From: Siphonodentalium dalli
Lineage: Eukaryota > Mollusca > Scaphopoda > Gadilida > Siphonodentaliidae
NCBI GenBank assembly: GCA_032622095.1
Contig: CP136065.1
Coordinates: forward strand, 42,755,503 to 42,819,502
Direction of reading: 5' to 3'
DNA: 64,000 nt
This document shows positions 46,301-58,400 of this stretch, piece by piece. The notes beneath the pieces are model-generated. The model had not been told where the DNA came from. It worked only from the letters and a program-made list of their open reading frames with translations, and did not search any database. The translations under genes and the position numbers were made by a program. Numbering within the stretch: the stretch's first letter is position 1; each line of letters opens with the position of its first letter.

Positions 46301-48960
46301 ATTTATCAAAGCTTGTTTCCGAAGGGTGTCGGGAAGGAATTTCTTCACTTCCTGTAAATTTTTTATTACCCCCACTGACTGAATGTGATTATAAACGTGT
46401 CCGGTGTTTGCGTAATTGAACCATGTTACGAGGATCGCACATTTGTGCCCGATTATTATTCTACATGATATTTCATGCGCCATTCAGACCACTATTTCAA
46501 ATGAAATTGGAAAATATAACCAACTACATAGGTGTTACCTATATACAGATTTTTCACAATCCCCACGTTAAAGCTGTTATATTGTATATATGGCTAATAT
46601 GACCATACGCTAGCGTAATTAACGAACCACAGCTAAAACACATGCATAAGCTAGGATATATCTGTGTCTTTTTGATCCTAAAAATAAGTTCATAGATGCG
46701 TATTCCCATCAAATAAGATTAACTTAGGCCTTATGATCGTGGTGTGATTATGATATATAACACTCCGTACATGCATAAGGGTTCATCGACAGAGATGGTT
46801 CAGGGTTCTATAGTAATTTCGTGTACAAATTAGGTCAATCATATCATACATCAAGGCATGTGAGAAATCAGAGATTCACAATGCAAACAGACTACGAACT
46901 CACCGACTCAGACTTAAAACCTCAATAAAAACTTTTAAAAGCCATTCCGTTTGAACAAATTATTATAGAATATAAACTACCAACATCAAACTGAAAGTAT
47001 TCAAAAGTCAAGACTGTTTGTTGTTGTCTAGTGGGGGTATTTTACTGAAATTAACCAGTATACTATTGACGCTGCATGTGTGCGCATTCCGAGTGAGATG
47101 TGTACTGTACTAAGAAGCTTGTCGATTTCATCGTGTCCATTTCATTCATGAAAATGTCATCATGTTGATTTCAACGAAACTCGACGAGCAACGTCATCAT
47201 GTAGCTTTCACCATCGACCAAATGTGCGATAACCGGAATGTATCTTCTGCTTTGTTCATAAGTATGTGTTTCTTTTCGATTCATGAAAATAGAAGGGTAC
47301 CTGAGAATTATCAAATTCACGTATGTACTCGGTAATATTATGATAATTTAAACGCGATATAATAACGTTTGCTTGCATCACGAATTTCGATTTCGATTCC
47401 AGTATTATCCCCAGCCCAGCCAGAGTGATTTAGATTTTCCCATTGCACGCGACATTTATATTTTAGGCCACTCCATTGCAAATATTTTACAGTCCATAAT
47501 GTTATAATTATGTTCACAATAATATGTAAACCGCGGCTACGAATGAACTTCACTGTGCATAATTCCGACAGTAACTCCCCTCAATTTGGAACGGCTGCCA
47601 TTGAAAGACGCACACGTTTATTTCAGATTACGACATTAATGCTTTAAGCCCACATATCTACTGTGCGACAAATGCGCTCGCAAAAATTAAAAAACAGCAG
47701 TGTCGTATTAGATAATAATTGGTGACGTCACAAAATCAGATATAGTCTATATACCATTTCTGACTATGGTTTTCTTGTATCTATTAGGCCAAAGTAAATT
47801 TAATGTATGGCTGGGGTTACTTGTCAGAAAAATTAGGATCGGTAAGTAGGCTTACAATTTTATTTTTTTCAATAAATTTCTATTGAGATATTTTATTGCT
47901 TTCTTTTCTGCCATGAAATTTACTGATATCATTAGGTTTAGAAAAAATTTCATTGCACAAGCCAAATATGTTGACTAAGAAATCAACAGATCTATATTTG
48001 GAATGATTATTTTTTCACCAGTTTATTATACGTTGCCTATATAATGTGATGAAATTTTCCTGAGATTTTAGTTGTACCATATGACAAATGTTTAGGGTAG
48101 GGGTGTTAAATTACGGTTGGCAGGGAAAACACAGCCACCAATATTTATCCTTTGGCGCTGGAACCTATATAAAACTTTGTGAGAAGAGATAGACCATTTT
48201 TTAAATTCAGGTCAGTGCTATTATAACACGATCTGATATGTGTAGCTTGAGATCGCCTTGCTTTAACAGCTCCACCCATGTTAACAAAGAAAAATAGCTC
48301 TAACTATGTTCGTTAAAAGTAACTTTTACGAAGTAGCGGGCATGTCCAGAGATTGATACCACAAAGAGACAAATATATTAGTGGGGGGGGGGGGGGGTTC
48401 CGGGAACGTACACGCCGCGGTGGGTGGGTGATCGATGGGAACAATAAACAATTTTTTCCGCAACTCAAAAATATTTTTTCTGCATGTTTTTGACTGTTTT
48501 TGCAATGAGTTTGGCTTAAAACACCTTAGAATAAGAGAAATAATGTAATTGTAACTGCTAAACTGACTGCAGGCAGTTATCGTGTTGTATTTTGTTGCAA
48601 ATTTTTAAATCCAAGATGGCCGCTGGCAGCAATGTTTTTGGCCGAATGACCCAAAAATGACTCGTTCCTATTAACATGTCAATGTTAACATCCATGACAA
48701 ATAGTATGCACAGAAATTCATATACAGCTGTTTACAGTGAATTCCTCCCCACAAATCTCTGTTTTAGTGTTAAAAGGGGGGTGGGTGTCCAAAAATGGTC
48801 GGAAAAAACTGCCGAAAAGGGGAAAAAATTGGACGCGAGGGTGGGTAGGTCCCAACAAGGGTCGAAAGTCAAAAATCAGCATACGTGCCTGAATTTTTTT
48901 TCCGACCCCCCCCCCCTAAGAAACTTCAGTTATTTTATTTGAGCTATTAATGTTAGAAGT
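46300..48960. other. Intron 1 sequence, unassigned
   Basis: A+T-rich DNA between the Penelope-related block and exon 1 of the HSPA12-like gene. It contains a run of 15 G at 48383-48397, a C run at 48908-48916 and an 'aagatggccgctggc' phrase at 48612 related to the repeats at 41.1-41.9 kb. The 88-codon open frame at 48676-48942 is made of low-complexity G-rich sequence and is not convincing. Confidence 0.5.
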
Positions 48961-48994
48961 TTTAACCCTTTCATGACGGGAGCTGCGCTGGTGC

Positions 48995-49240
48995 AGCAAT
49001 ATTTAAAAATAATGTGCCAGTGCATTATCTTATGTTTTGCGAGTCCGGATCCCATAGGGAGCCTCGCAAATATAATAGAATGCACTGGCTTGCAATGTCA
49101 AGGTAAATATTGTTAGACCAACGCATTATCTTATATATGCGAGGATATCTATGGAAGACTCGCATACATAAGAGTATGCATTGGCACAGGGTTTTCGTGA
49201 AATTTCAGGAAGCCACAGTCATGGAAGGGTTACGTAACGG
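48995..49240. repeat. Direct repeats with 'gcattatctta' and 'tcgcanatataa' phrases
   Basis: The stretch 49010-49110 (GTGCATTATCTTATG, then GAGTCCGGATCCCATAGGGAGCCTCGCA) is repeated in diverged form at 49120-49190. A further fragment, ACACTGGCTTACAAGGTCAAGGTAAATAT, occurs at 53668. These are probably pieces of a dispersed repeat in intron 1. Confidence 0.55.
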
Positions 49241-49655
49241 GCACATGTATAGTTAGAGTTATTGTCCCTGGGGGGGGGGTTACTCCGGACGGGAATTCCA
49301 CATGATGGGTTCGAAGCATGAGTAGCTAGGATGAGTGGACAGGACTGACTGACGGACACCGGCCTTTTTGGGTTCGGGGAGACTCAGTGACTTTCCTGTG
49401 GATGGACTTTTTAACCACCTCGAAAGGGTGGAGCTCCTCATAAAGGGGGGGGGGGGCTTCAGACGATAATAGTGCTACCCAAGCCCATTAAAGAGGGTAA
49501 AACAGTTAGAGTTTGTGTTAATTTTTGTAAACAATGTTAGCCGCTGCTTTAAGCAAGGATCGGGTGGATCTGCCTGACACGAACGCCTGTATATTCAATC
49601 CACTTTGACTGACATGGAAAACGCATCCATAATATTTTCCAGCATATGTGCTCAC

Positions 49656-49961
49656 CGAGTTCGAGTGCAGCTCCATTTTAAATCTCCGAAAGTAGTACCA
49701 GTTGCTATGGAGATCGTCCTCAGACAACAACGCATATTTCTCCTCAGCTGCGTACCCGAACGAATGAAAGTTTTTGTCCGGATCGAACAGAACACTTGTT
49801 GGAGCTTTCGTAGACATCCGCCGTCCATCATTCCAATTGTTCGTTGTGATTAGTGGATTCTCATTCAGAAGGTCGTCCCGAAACGCGTAGGCGTATCCAG
49901 AGTATGTGGTCCCAAAATCAATAGCGGCTGTCACGAGGCCATCGCGTATCCTGGTCGCCAT
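49656..49961 (-). CDS. HSPA12: HSPA12-like Hsp70 family protein, coding exon 1 with start codon
   Basis: This exon encodes 102 residues. The ATG at 49961 has A at -3 and G at +4. A start further upstream is excluded because the same frame meets TAA at 50004-50006. Residues 10-22 (VTAAIDFGTTYSG) are the phosphate-1 nucleotide-binding motif of the Hsp70/actin fold in its HSPA12 form. APTSVLFDPD (53-62), HSFGYAAEEKY (66-76) and WYYFRRFKMELH (88-99) are further family-specific blocks. The donor is TCG followed by GTGAGC. The product is a cytosolic-type ATPase with no signal peptide. The frame continues without error into exons 2 and 3, and together these give 227 residues, well short of the full ATPase domain of this family. 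Confidence 0.92.
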
Positions 49962-50003
49962 CCTCCAAAGACACCAATCCGTGCAGTCGTGTTCGGACAC
50001 AAG

Positions 50004-50009
50004 TTACAT
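50004..50009 (-). promoter_or_regulatory. Minimal upstream ORF (ATGTAA) in the HSPA12-like leader
   Basis: On the minus strand, the only ATG between the predicted leader acceptor and the main start is followed directly by TAA, 42 nt before the main ATG and in the same frame. Start-stop elements of this kind can slow initiating ribosomes. Any such role here is inference. Confidence 0.4.
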
Positions 50010-50017
50010 ATAACTGA

Positions 50018-50040
50018 ACTGAAACAAAAACAGGAATATA
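50018..50040 (-). other. Likely 3' splice site of a leader intron before coding exon 1
   Basis: The minus-strand sequence TTCCTGTTTTTGTTTCAG followed by TTCAG is a strong pyrimidine tract plus AG. If used, the coding exon runs from 50018 to 49656 and the transcription start and a non-coding first exon lie further to the right (above 50040). I could not locate that exon or a promoter. Confidence 0.45.
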
Positions 50041-51055
50041 AGACAGATCACTAAAGTATAGCCCCTAAATCCGGACTCTTATTATTTAGTAAGACACACG
50101 TGTATTATCGGCATGCACAGTGAAATAAGAGCTTAGCACAATCATGTCAGTGTGAACTATTCAGCTATGTTAATTCGAATATAATTATGATATTCAATTT
50201 GTGTTGGTTATTCAATGTTGACTGAGATAAACGTGGACAATAAGTGTTGTTGAACAAATTTGTCAACATGAACAGACACATTTAAAATCGAACAAATTTT
50301 TTCTTGAAGGTATCTTTGCTTCCTCTTTGGTTGCGATAAGGGAATCCACAATCACCAAACCACAAAATAACAAGACAGTCAATGACTGTGGAGTCGCCCA
50401 CCTGACTGTAAAGACTGAGAAGACTACACGAGTCAGTACTTGTCACATAAGTAGTTAGAACTATAAACGCAGCTTAGAAATTAAAGTACTCACATTGACA
50501 TACATACTCATTTTAATTCGATTAATTTGAGTGCAGATTATAAAATCTGATATGTCTGCCCCCTTTTTGAACAACCAATCCCATTTGAGTGAACCTGATA
50601 TCGGTATGAGATTCAAATGTTGACATTATGTGAACCATATGTGTTGGAAGATAACAAAAAAATGTATTACATTATCATACATCAGAAGATTTTGTAAATA
50701 TGAAAAGTGTAACCAGGAACTGATTCTACAGTTAGTTCATTCTCAACTGTATTATATTAAAACAGTAGGATAAAACTGACAAAGTGTATGAACGATTTTG
50801 AAAAACCACACCAAGCGTGTAATCTTAATGAAGCTTGTCAAAACAGTTTTTTTATCAGTGCAATATTGTCCTCATCAGTGGCCGTACCCACCCCATGCTA
50901 TTTTGTTATAACATAATAAATATTGGGTAAATATTAAAACTAGGAGCCCACTACATGTATGTGTAATCGATTGAGGAAAACATCTGTACCCCATTGTTAT
51001 GAGTATACACAATCATATACCACAATCATACCAAACAAATACGTATGAACTAGCT
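50041..51055. other. Unassigned A+T-rich DNA upstream of the HSPA12-like coding region
   Basis: This stretch should contain the leader intron or promoter of the minus-strand gene. I see no heat-shock element cluster or TATA-Inr arrangement that I would defend, and no open frame of interest. Confidence 0.4.
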
Positions 51056-51165
51056 GAAATAGGCTCCCTTTGGGAGCCTTTAATCGTCGGATGAGCCTGC
51101 TGCCCTGCCCAAAAGGGCCTGCGGCCCCTTTGTGCATTAGAGGCGCGAAGCCACATTTGGACCTA
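51056..51165. repeat. Diverged fragment related to the Penelope-like pLTR
   Basis: The sequence GGCTCCCTTTGGGAGCC (a perfect 7-bp-arm stem with a 3-nt loop) is followed by 'cgtcggatgagcc' and 'cctttgtgc'. It corresponds in order to the pLTR region around 42139-42260 (ACTCCCTTTGGGAGCC, CGTCGGGGATA, CCTTTGTGCG). The stem is better preserved here than in the pLTR. Confidence 0.5.
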
Positions 51166-51169
51166 AATA

Positions 51170-54100
51170 TTCACATAGAGCGTACATCTGGTCTGCAAAT
51201 AGGTTCACATTTTATCACCATGTTTTGTTCGCCGTATTCCTTTATATAGCCTCATTTCTCAATAATTCCCGTATGAACAGTATACAAACTTCACAAAGAA
51301 CCCCAGCTATCTTTACCACTGCGATTACACTTTAGCTGTCACACAGTGGATTTCTGGAACCAGATACAAAACATGTTGCCTCCAGGTAGCATACTCCTGT
51401 TAGACAGCTCTACTGCATTGCAAGTGCATGTTAAGACATAACGTTTCTGGTACTAAACATCGACCGTAAACTTTCCAGACAAAGCATATAGGGGTGGATA
51501 TTTTAATTACGTTTCTTCCTGTAATCTACCTATGTAAAAGTCAAGTGTGTGTGTGTGTGTCTATCTGTAGCTTTGTCATGATTTTGGCGCCTTTATAACT
51601 TTTCAACCACGTCTAATGTAACATGTCATGTGGCACATCTTCATGCATTATGTACAAGTCGACCTTCGTTTCCCAAAGGTCAGCAATGGGATATTTTCAC
51701 TGATATAATGCATTTCCCGAAGACGAATGTGTTATCAGCGGCGCCCGTCATTATAAAACACCAAAGCCAAATCCCGGACAAACTCCGCGCACCGTTTGCC
51801 GGCTATGTGTATATGGTTATCAGTGGTGAAGCGGTGACGATATTTCCCTGCACGTCACGTTTGTCACCCGTCATGTGTGACCATAGCAATTGTTGTATAT
51901 ATAAGACCATAAGACCAAACTGAATTCCCGAAGCAATATGGCTTAATGATGATCCATCTCTTCCCACAACAATTGATATGCAGCCTCCGGGATATAAAAT
52001 AATAAATATAAATTGAAGACACATGTCCGGAAACGCTTCTGTTAATTAATATTAATTTTATTTCGAAATATCTGATATAATACATATAATATATATTAAG
52101 ATGGTTTATGTGCAAAGTTTAGAAGGCACACGTTTGGAGTCAGAATCTCTTCCATTTACAACCACAGGGTTTCGGGAACTTTTTGATGCGTACCCATACC
52201 ATAGCATGGTACACATAGTGTCGAAGTCCGGGTTTACCTATCACCGTTCGTATATGAGATACTCAACCGAAAATACAAATCGAGTTCCAATATGGGTTTG
52301 TTTTGATTATTAAAACAAAGTTATTGCCCTTTTTTTTACATCTTACTAGGAAGAGATAGACAGTCTTTAAAACCACTTTAACCTATATATTCTATTCTAA
52401 ATGGACCATCCCATTTAGTCATAAAATTATACATTGGAGCGGTACAATGTTCATAGTGGAAGGGTTCTCATGCAATAAAAGCAGACGACAGACATGCGAA
52501 AAGATAATACAAGAGCATCAAATCATTGGTGGGAAATGTTCAGACAATATGTTCAACAAACGACATATAAAACTATTTATCTGAACATTTCGTAAAGTAA
52601 ACGTAATACTATATATACTATTTATGGCTAATTATAGTATTTGGAAACCATGTGAGTCATAGTATCACTTTTTAAATTTATTGTCTATACATAATATTAT
52701 ACTTACTGTACTTCATATACAGATGATCTTACCTGAATCTGAATTACATGTGCTTTTGCTAACTTTTAGTTAGCAAAATTGGAGATCATTTTTTTATTCG
52801 TGGTGTCGATTTGGGTGGAAATGCGGAAACTCCCGATTGCATACTGATAACGTAATGCAACTCCTTCCGGTTTCGGTTTTTTATCAGGAAATACCACATT
52901 ATCAGTATAAATATTAGCAAAGCTTCCGCATTGTATTGAATGACACTTTTACGCAGTGGATTTATCACGCTGGTATGCACACACGCTACACAACTAAACA
53001 ATGTGTATGGGTGCATTTGTTTGATATTGTCTAAATGGACTAGATTCCGCTTCAAAATCGTGACCTTTGATTTGTGTATTTATATATCGGAATATAAAAC
53101 GCAATTGACGAGTCAATAAAAGCTCAGAGGCACACCCGCTATGTTGTGGAGCGAGTTTGCGATACGCTTCGAGCACTCAGTTACTGTAACTACGGAAGGT
53201 CGATCTTTCAAAAAAAAAAAATACATATATATAATCACAAAACAGACAGAGATTTTGACAGAGAGACTTAGTTTACTAGTCGCGGTATGTTCTATTGGAG
53301 ATGACTCTTTAGTTTTGTAAAATAAATAATGGGGTCCTTTATTGGAGTTGTATTTTATATGGGGCCGTATGGTAAATAACAATTTATATTTATCAGACTT
53401 TTCAAGGGTACCTGGCGAAAAAAGCAAATCGAATAGCTGAACAAAGTAATTGCTTTTAGTCTGACTAACTGCAAAACACCATATACATGCAGATAATACA
53501 TATTGCATATGAGACGGTAATGTATGATAATCTATGTGTCTAATATAGTGTATTTGAGTTTTCGAAAACACATTGTCAAAGAGCTAACATTATAGCTGAG
53601 TAGAACTTAAAGAAAGTTAAAGTAGTGTATTTTAGTCTGGATCGCATTTTCACGCACAGTAGAATACACTGGCTTACAAGGTCAAGGTAAATATACAGTT
53701 AGGCCAATTGGATGTATTCTCTTACATGCTTCGCCTCGTGAACTATACCCAACCCACTGGACACAAGTCAACTCCAAGCCCTGCTCTATTTATTATATAG
53801 GTAATCAGATATATGCTCATGTGGAAATTACTTAATTATAATATAGATGCATGTGTCCTATCGATGATTTCATCGATGTTTAGTGGATGATCAGTACTCA
53901 ATGTATATCCAATGGAAGAACAACCATTGTACCACATCTTGGTGGTAGATGGGGAACTGGTTGATAAACCATTCAGGAAACGTTTAGAATTGCTTGGACT
54001 ATTTTGAATCTGACCAACTGATCTGATGTTTTAATGTAAGGGAAAATTACGGGATGTGAGAACATTCAGCAATTATCCCACTTAAATCACAGACAGCGTG

Positions 54101-54375
54101 GCTCGCAATATAGGCAGTTGATATCCGATAATCCGATAATATTGATTAATCGCCTATGCCAAGGCGGTAGGATAGAATCATCGCACGCTGAACGGGAATG
54201 ATTGATACTTTATTCTCATAACTGCAAATCAATATTGAGAAATACAGAAAGATATTTACAAAAGGATATGAAGATATATACACATATTACATACATGTCT
54301 CCGGTGCAATTAGGATAACCTGGGGTTATTATCTTCCACTAACTAAATGTCTGCATGATATTAAACCCTTATCTC
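51170..54375. other. Long unassigned A+T-rich stretch
   Basis: No recognisable gene. Open frames (up to 152 codons on the minus strand, 53113-53571) have no motif I know. It contains a short (GT)8 run at 51546-51561, an A tract at 53210-53221 and the repeat fragment at 53668 shared with intron 1. Confidence 0.45.
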
Positions 54376-54900
54376 CTAGCCCTATACTATAGGACACACT
54401 TGTTGTAATTGTCCCGTGGTCTAGTAGTGAATGTAGAGTTGGCCGTAAACGGAAACAACGAAGAGTCCAGACTATTTGATATTTTGATATTTTAAATTAG
54501 TTTATGCCGATAAGCATAGTATAGGTAGATGAACAGAAGAGTTGGTTGTTCGGTGGTCTAAGCGGGGTGTCTCTATATTTCTGGACACGAGTAGTTATTC
54601 CAACGGTTGGTGTATCGTGCTTCCAAATAAGGTCTGAGATATCATGATACCATTGTCTATGACGTGTACCATACTATTGTTTACTATCGGATGATAGTGG
54701 TTTGATCCTCCCTCACATATACATATACTATATCATTTACATCTCCCACGTACTGTTCTTATTTATACAATTAACCCTATCATTACAATCACTGGGGAAA
54801 GGAAGTTTATTCTAGATCCAGGAACACATCTCACAATAACTATAATATATTATGTACTATCGGACATAATCACAAGCTTCTGTGGCTAAGCTATTAACGT
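54376..54900. repeat. Two partial copies of the 11.8-kb inverted-repeat element's end
   Basis: CCCTATACTATAGGACACA at 54380 matches the left end of the element at 11782. TACTATCGGACATAATCACAAGCTTCTGTGG at 54855 matches the same end again, in the same orientation. No matching inverted end is seen nearby, so these are fragments or a rearranged copy. Confidence 0.5.
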
Positions 54901-54909
54901 GGTTAAAGG

Positions 54910-55240
54910 GTTCCATTTCGGGTGGGCGGGGTGTACACATTGAACTTTCCAACTGCACCAGCTCTCCTTGAACCAGACCAACTCCCGTGTTCGAGAAATC
55001 CATTTGCACCCCCTTAGGCTGAAATGGTCATTGTCACCCCCTTTCGTTCAGTTGGGTACCCAGCTTTTTAAAACTTTCAGTTGGGTACCCAGCTTTTATA
55101 AAATTTACAGTTGGGTACCCAGCTTTATGAGCAGTCTCCGTTGTGGTGTCCATATTGCACTTTCCACCCAACAGCGCCCTCCACCATTGAGCCAGACAAA
55201 ACTGCCATGTTCGCGAAATTCCATTTGCACCCCACTACAC
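54910..55240. repeat. Direct repeat of about 220-bp offset enclosing three 32-bp repeats
   Basis: 54920-55018 resembles 55143-55240 (landmarks GAACCAGAC/GAGCCAGAC, GTTCGAGAAATCCATTTGCACCCC). Between them, TTGGGTACCCAGCTTT occurs three times 32-33 bp apart (55056, 55081-55096, 55113), each containing the palindrome GGGTACCC. Confidence 0.75.
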
Positions 55241-55776
55241 CCCATTGTGTTGGAACTTTACCAACCGGTACCTCAAAGTTTATGTAGTGTTTTCTGAAAT
55301 TCCTAAACTGACATCCGCAAAGGTTGAACATTTTGCAACTGATTGTCATTTCACACTAAAGGCAGAAAATATGCTACTGTGAATATATCGCTTTAGGAAT
55401 ACACTAAAACGTTTGCACTGAGGCCTATAGAAAACATTTACACCAGTGTAACCGTATACCATGACACTCCATTTGATTAATATTGCCTGCAATATTTCAG
55501 AACTGGTCAGCCATGACCATGGCGGCGAGTTGGCTTCACGATAACAATACATGTGCATCATTCGAAATAATGTCGAGTCATTATTCCCCAAAAGTCGACT
55601 CGTCGATGTAGCTTGTCGGTTCTGGAATATATTAGCACACAATGACACAATGGGGTTGTGGTTTAAATGCAGCTACAGTTGTATGACGGCCATTATTTAG
55701 ACTGTGGGACATAAATCGTACTGCATGAGTACGAGTTATATTCTATAATCTATATATAGTCTATATTCGGGGCGGT

Positions 55777-55813
55777 GGGGGGGGGGGGGGGGGTGGGGGG
55801 GGGGGGGGGGGGG
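55777..55813. repeat. Long G tract (G17-T-G19)
   Basis: 36 of 37 bases are G on the plus strand. Such a tract can form G-quadruplexes and is error-prone in sequencing, so its exact length is uncertain. Confidence 0.9.
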
Positions 55814-56247
55814 TTGTTGGCATACAAGAGGGTCGAAACAATTTTTTTTTTTGCATGTTTGGTTGTGGGTTCACCAAATTTCTAGATGCAAAATAAAAAA
55901 AAACACCAGTAGAGCGCTTTGCAATATTTTTACTATCCGTGTATTATACAATTAATATATATATTTTTTTTATTCTGTATTCTTCTGTATTTACCCCATG
56001 AAGTGAGGTTTTCCGTAGCACTTGGATTGATATTCGTGAGTACTTATCCATGAGAATCTTCAGCAAACAGTTACCTCGGTGTCATCCAACTAATTGAAAT
56101 CGGATAGCAAAAACACACAGGTAAATAGATCAAATAGATCAAATATCAATGCATTGAAAGCTTAATATGTTTGGATGGTGCATCTGTTTTTCCATGTATT
56201 TAATGATTATAAAATGAACTTCGTGAATAGATGAGCTGTTATTCGTC

Positions 56248-56301
56248 ATATATATATATATATATGCGGCTGGGCGCGGGGCGCGTTTGACTAACGAAAA
56301 A

Positions 56302-56386
<85 letters not shown>

Positions 56387-56404
56387 GCTATATATATATA
56401 TATG
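56248..56404. repeat. Compound microsatellite (TA)n - (TC)n - (TA)n
   Basis: A TA run (56248-56265) is followed after 40 bp by about 26 TC repeats (56307-56358) and another TA run (56359-56404) with one GC interruption. It lies in otherwise unassigned DNA (55.8-57.4 kb) with no gene that I can see. Confidence 0.95.
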
Positions 56405-57417
56405 TATAATCAATCGACACCTTTCGCATACTATGAACTACTACTGATAATAATTAGAATAGCTTACAGTAGTATACCGGTAGTATAGTATAAAATAGTA
56501 TTTTATTTCGGACAGTCCAAAAATCTATTCGCAGAATTAACGACTACGAGTCTGTTTTTAAGAAAACAGTGTCATTCAAAGTTCTTGCCACTCGCAGTAA
56601 GATGATATGGTTCTGTTTGTCATGATTATGTTGTTATCAGGTCATAGTCAGTGGTATGCTCGATGACTGCATGCACGGGTCCCGTGACGCACACACATGC
56701 TTGGCTTCTCGATACCGGTACCGTAAACCTAACTACAATACTATATAGTGAAGTAGTACCATATTAGTCATTCTTATCAGTAATAGTTCATTATCCGAAT
56801 GGTGTCCAGTATACAAAGGCATGAAAACGACATATCCAGAGGTAATATTTGTATACTTGACATTAATTAATAATTAGACGATCAATTTCATAAATAAATT
56901 GTAATTTGTACGTCATCTTACCAGATATCGAGTATTCCCAAGTTAATATCGCAACAAACATTCACCTGTTATTTGAATGACGTGTGAGAAAAGGGGAACT
57001 GCTGTTTTCAGTTTCTCAGCTAATAATAAATATTGTTGCCAGTGGAATTTCCTGGTCTATTAATATCACATTTCCTCAATCAAAATATAGTTTTCTCGTA
57101 CAATGTAGAGTTAGCACATATAAATAGAGTTGTCTCTCTCGGTACACGGGGAGTTAACTAAATGATAAAGTTGCTCACAATCTTCAGCGTTCAGTTGGAG
57201 CTTCTGGTAATTTATCACTTTCGTCTCATTCCGGTGATCAAAATAACTCTGTAAATGCATTAAATATATCTGTGTCTACATGTATATATATACAGCATAA
57301 TTATATGTCTGGAATAAACTCCTTGATATCGTAGATATCGTATCGCCTCAGGGGAGTAGATCCTTGTTTTCGTCGACACGGAACGTTAAGGGACAGACAC
57401 ATGTTTTGCCAAAATTA

Positions 57418-58400
57418 GGGACATGACAATCTGCGGGATGGGATGGGATATGGGACAAAACGACAATCTGCGGGACAGAATTTCAAATTGCGTGGGACGG
57501 CCGATATCTCGAGGAATGCAGGGCGTAGGGGGCTCATTTTGGTGTCTAACGAAAGGCCCACATTCGCCCTATCCACACATATTAACCCCGCCACTGACCG
57601 GACATCAGAAGTTGCATTATTTGATCGACAACTGACCTAACATGGGGTGGAATTTGGGATAGCAAGACAATCTGCGGGACGGGATTTTCAAATTGCGTGG
57701 GACGGCCGATAGCTCGAGGAATACAGCGCACAGAGGGCTACTTTTGGTATCTAACGAAAGGTCCACATTCGCCCTATCCACACATATTAACCCCGCCACT
57801 GACCGGACACCGGAAGTTACATTGTCCGGTCGACAACTGACCTAACATAAAATGCCACAAACACGATAAACTGCGTTCGACATTAATGTTTAGAATTTAG
57901 ATTTCTCGATGAATACACTAGCAAACAACAAGTTTTAGGTATCAAATAACGCAGTGGAATACTGTGCATTTGTTTTCAGCTACAATATGGCTGTTTTAGT
58001 GCGAATATTGTAATGGCGAACACGCAAACACGCTCCGATAAAACAGCTAAAAATAGACTCGATGTTTACAATTACAGGATCGATTTCAGCCGGTATATTC
58101 AATATAATGGGGCGTATAGTATATCAAAATGTAGAATTAGACACAGGGAATGTATTTTTTCCCAAAATGGGTCCACCAGGCGGTGAAATTGTTGCAGAAA
58201 TTCGCTCCAAGATATTCGCACTTATTTTTATTTCAGTTGTGACTAAAAGCCCAGATGCCGGAGCCCAGCGACTAAAAGCCAAGTTACAAAATAGATCAAC
58301 TGGTTTGAACGAATGAATATGTCAATGGTAAGACTATTCAAAAGAATATTCAAATCAAATAGTGTTTATAGACTTAAAAACTTATGTGTCCGCCATTCAT
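57418..58400 (+). repeat. Left inverted-repeat arm of the foldback element
   Basis: The arm itself contains a duplicated segment: CAAATTGCGTGGGACGGCCG occurs at 57485 and 57691, a 206-bp offset, with the following 150 bp also alike. Further in is an 84-codon plus frame (58062-58316) that is also present, with differences, in the right arm (63129-63551, minus). Its partial conservation may only reflect the arms' overall similarity. Confidence 0.85.

Noticed and set aside
51630..53571. Frames at 51630-51923 (plus) and 53113-53571 (minus) as possible exons
   Set aside because: They lack recognisable motifs, and the second one runs through a lysine/phenylalanine homopolymer at an A tract.
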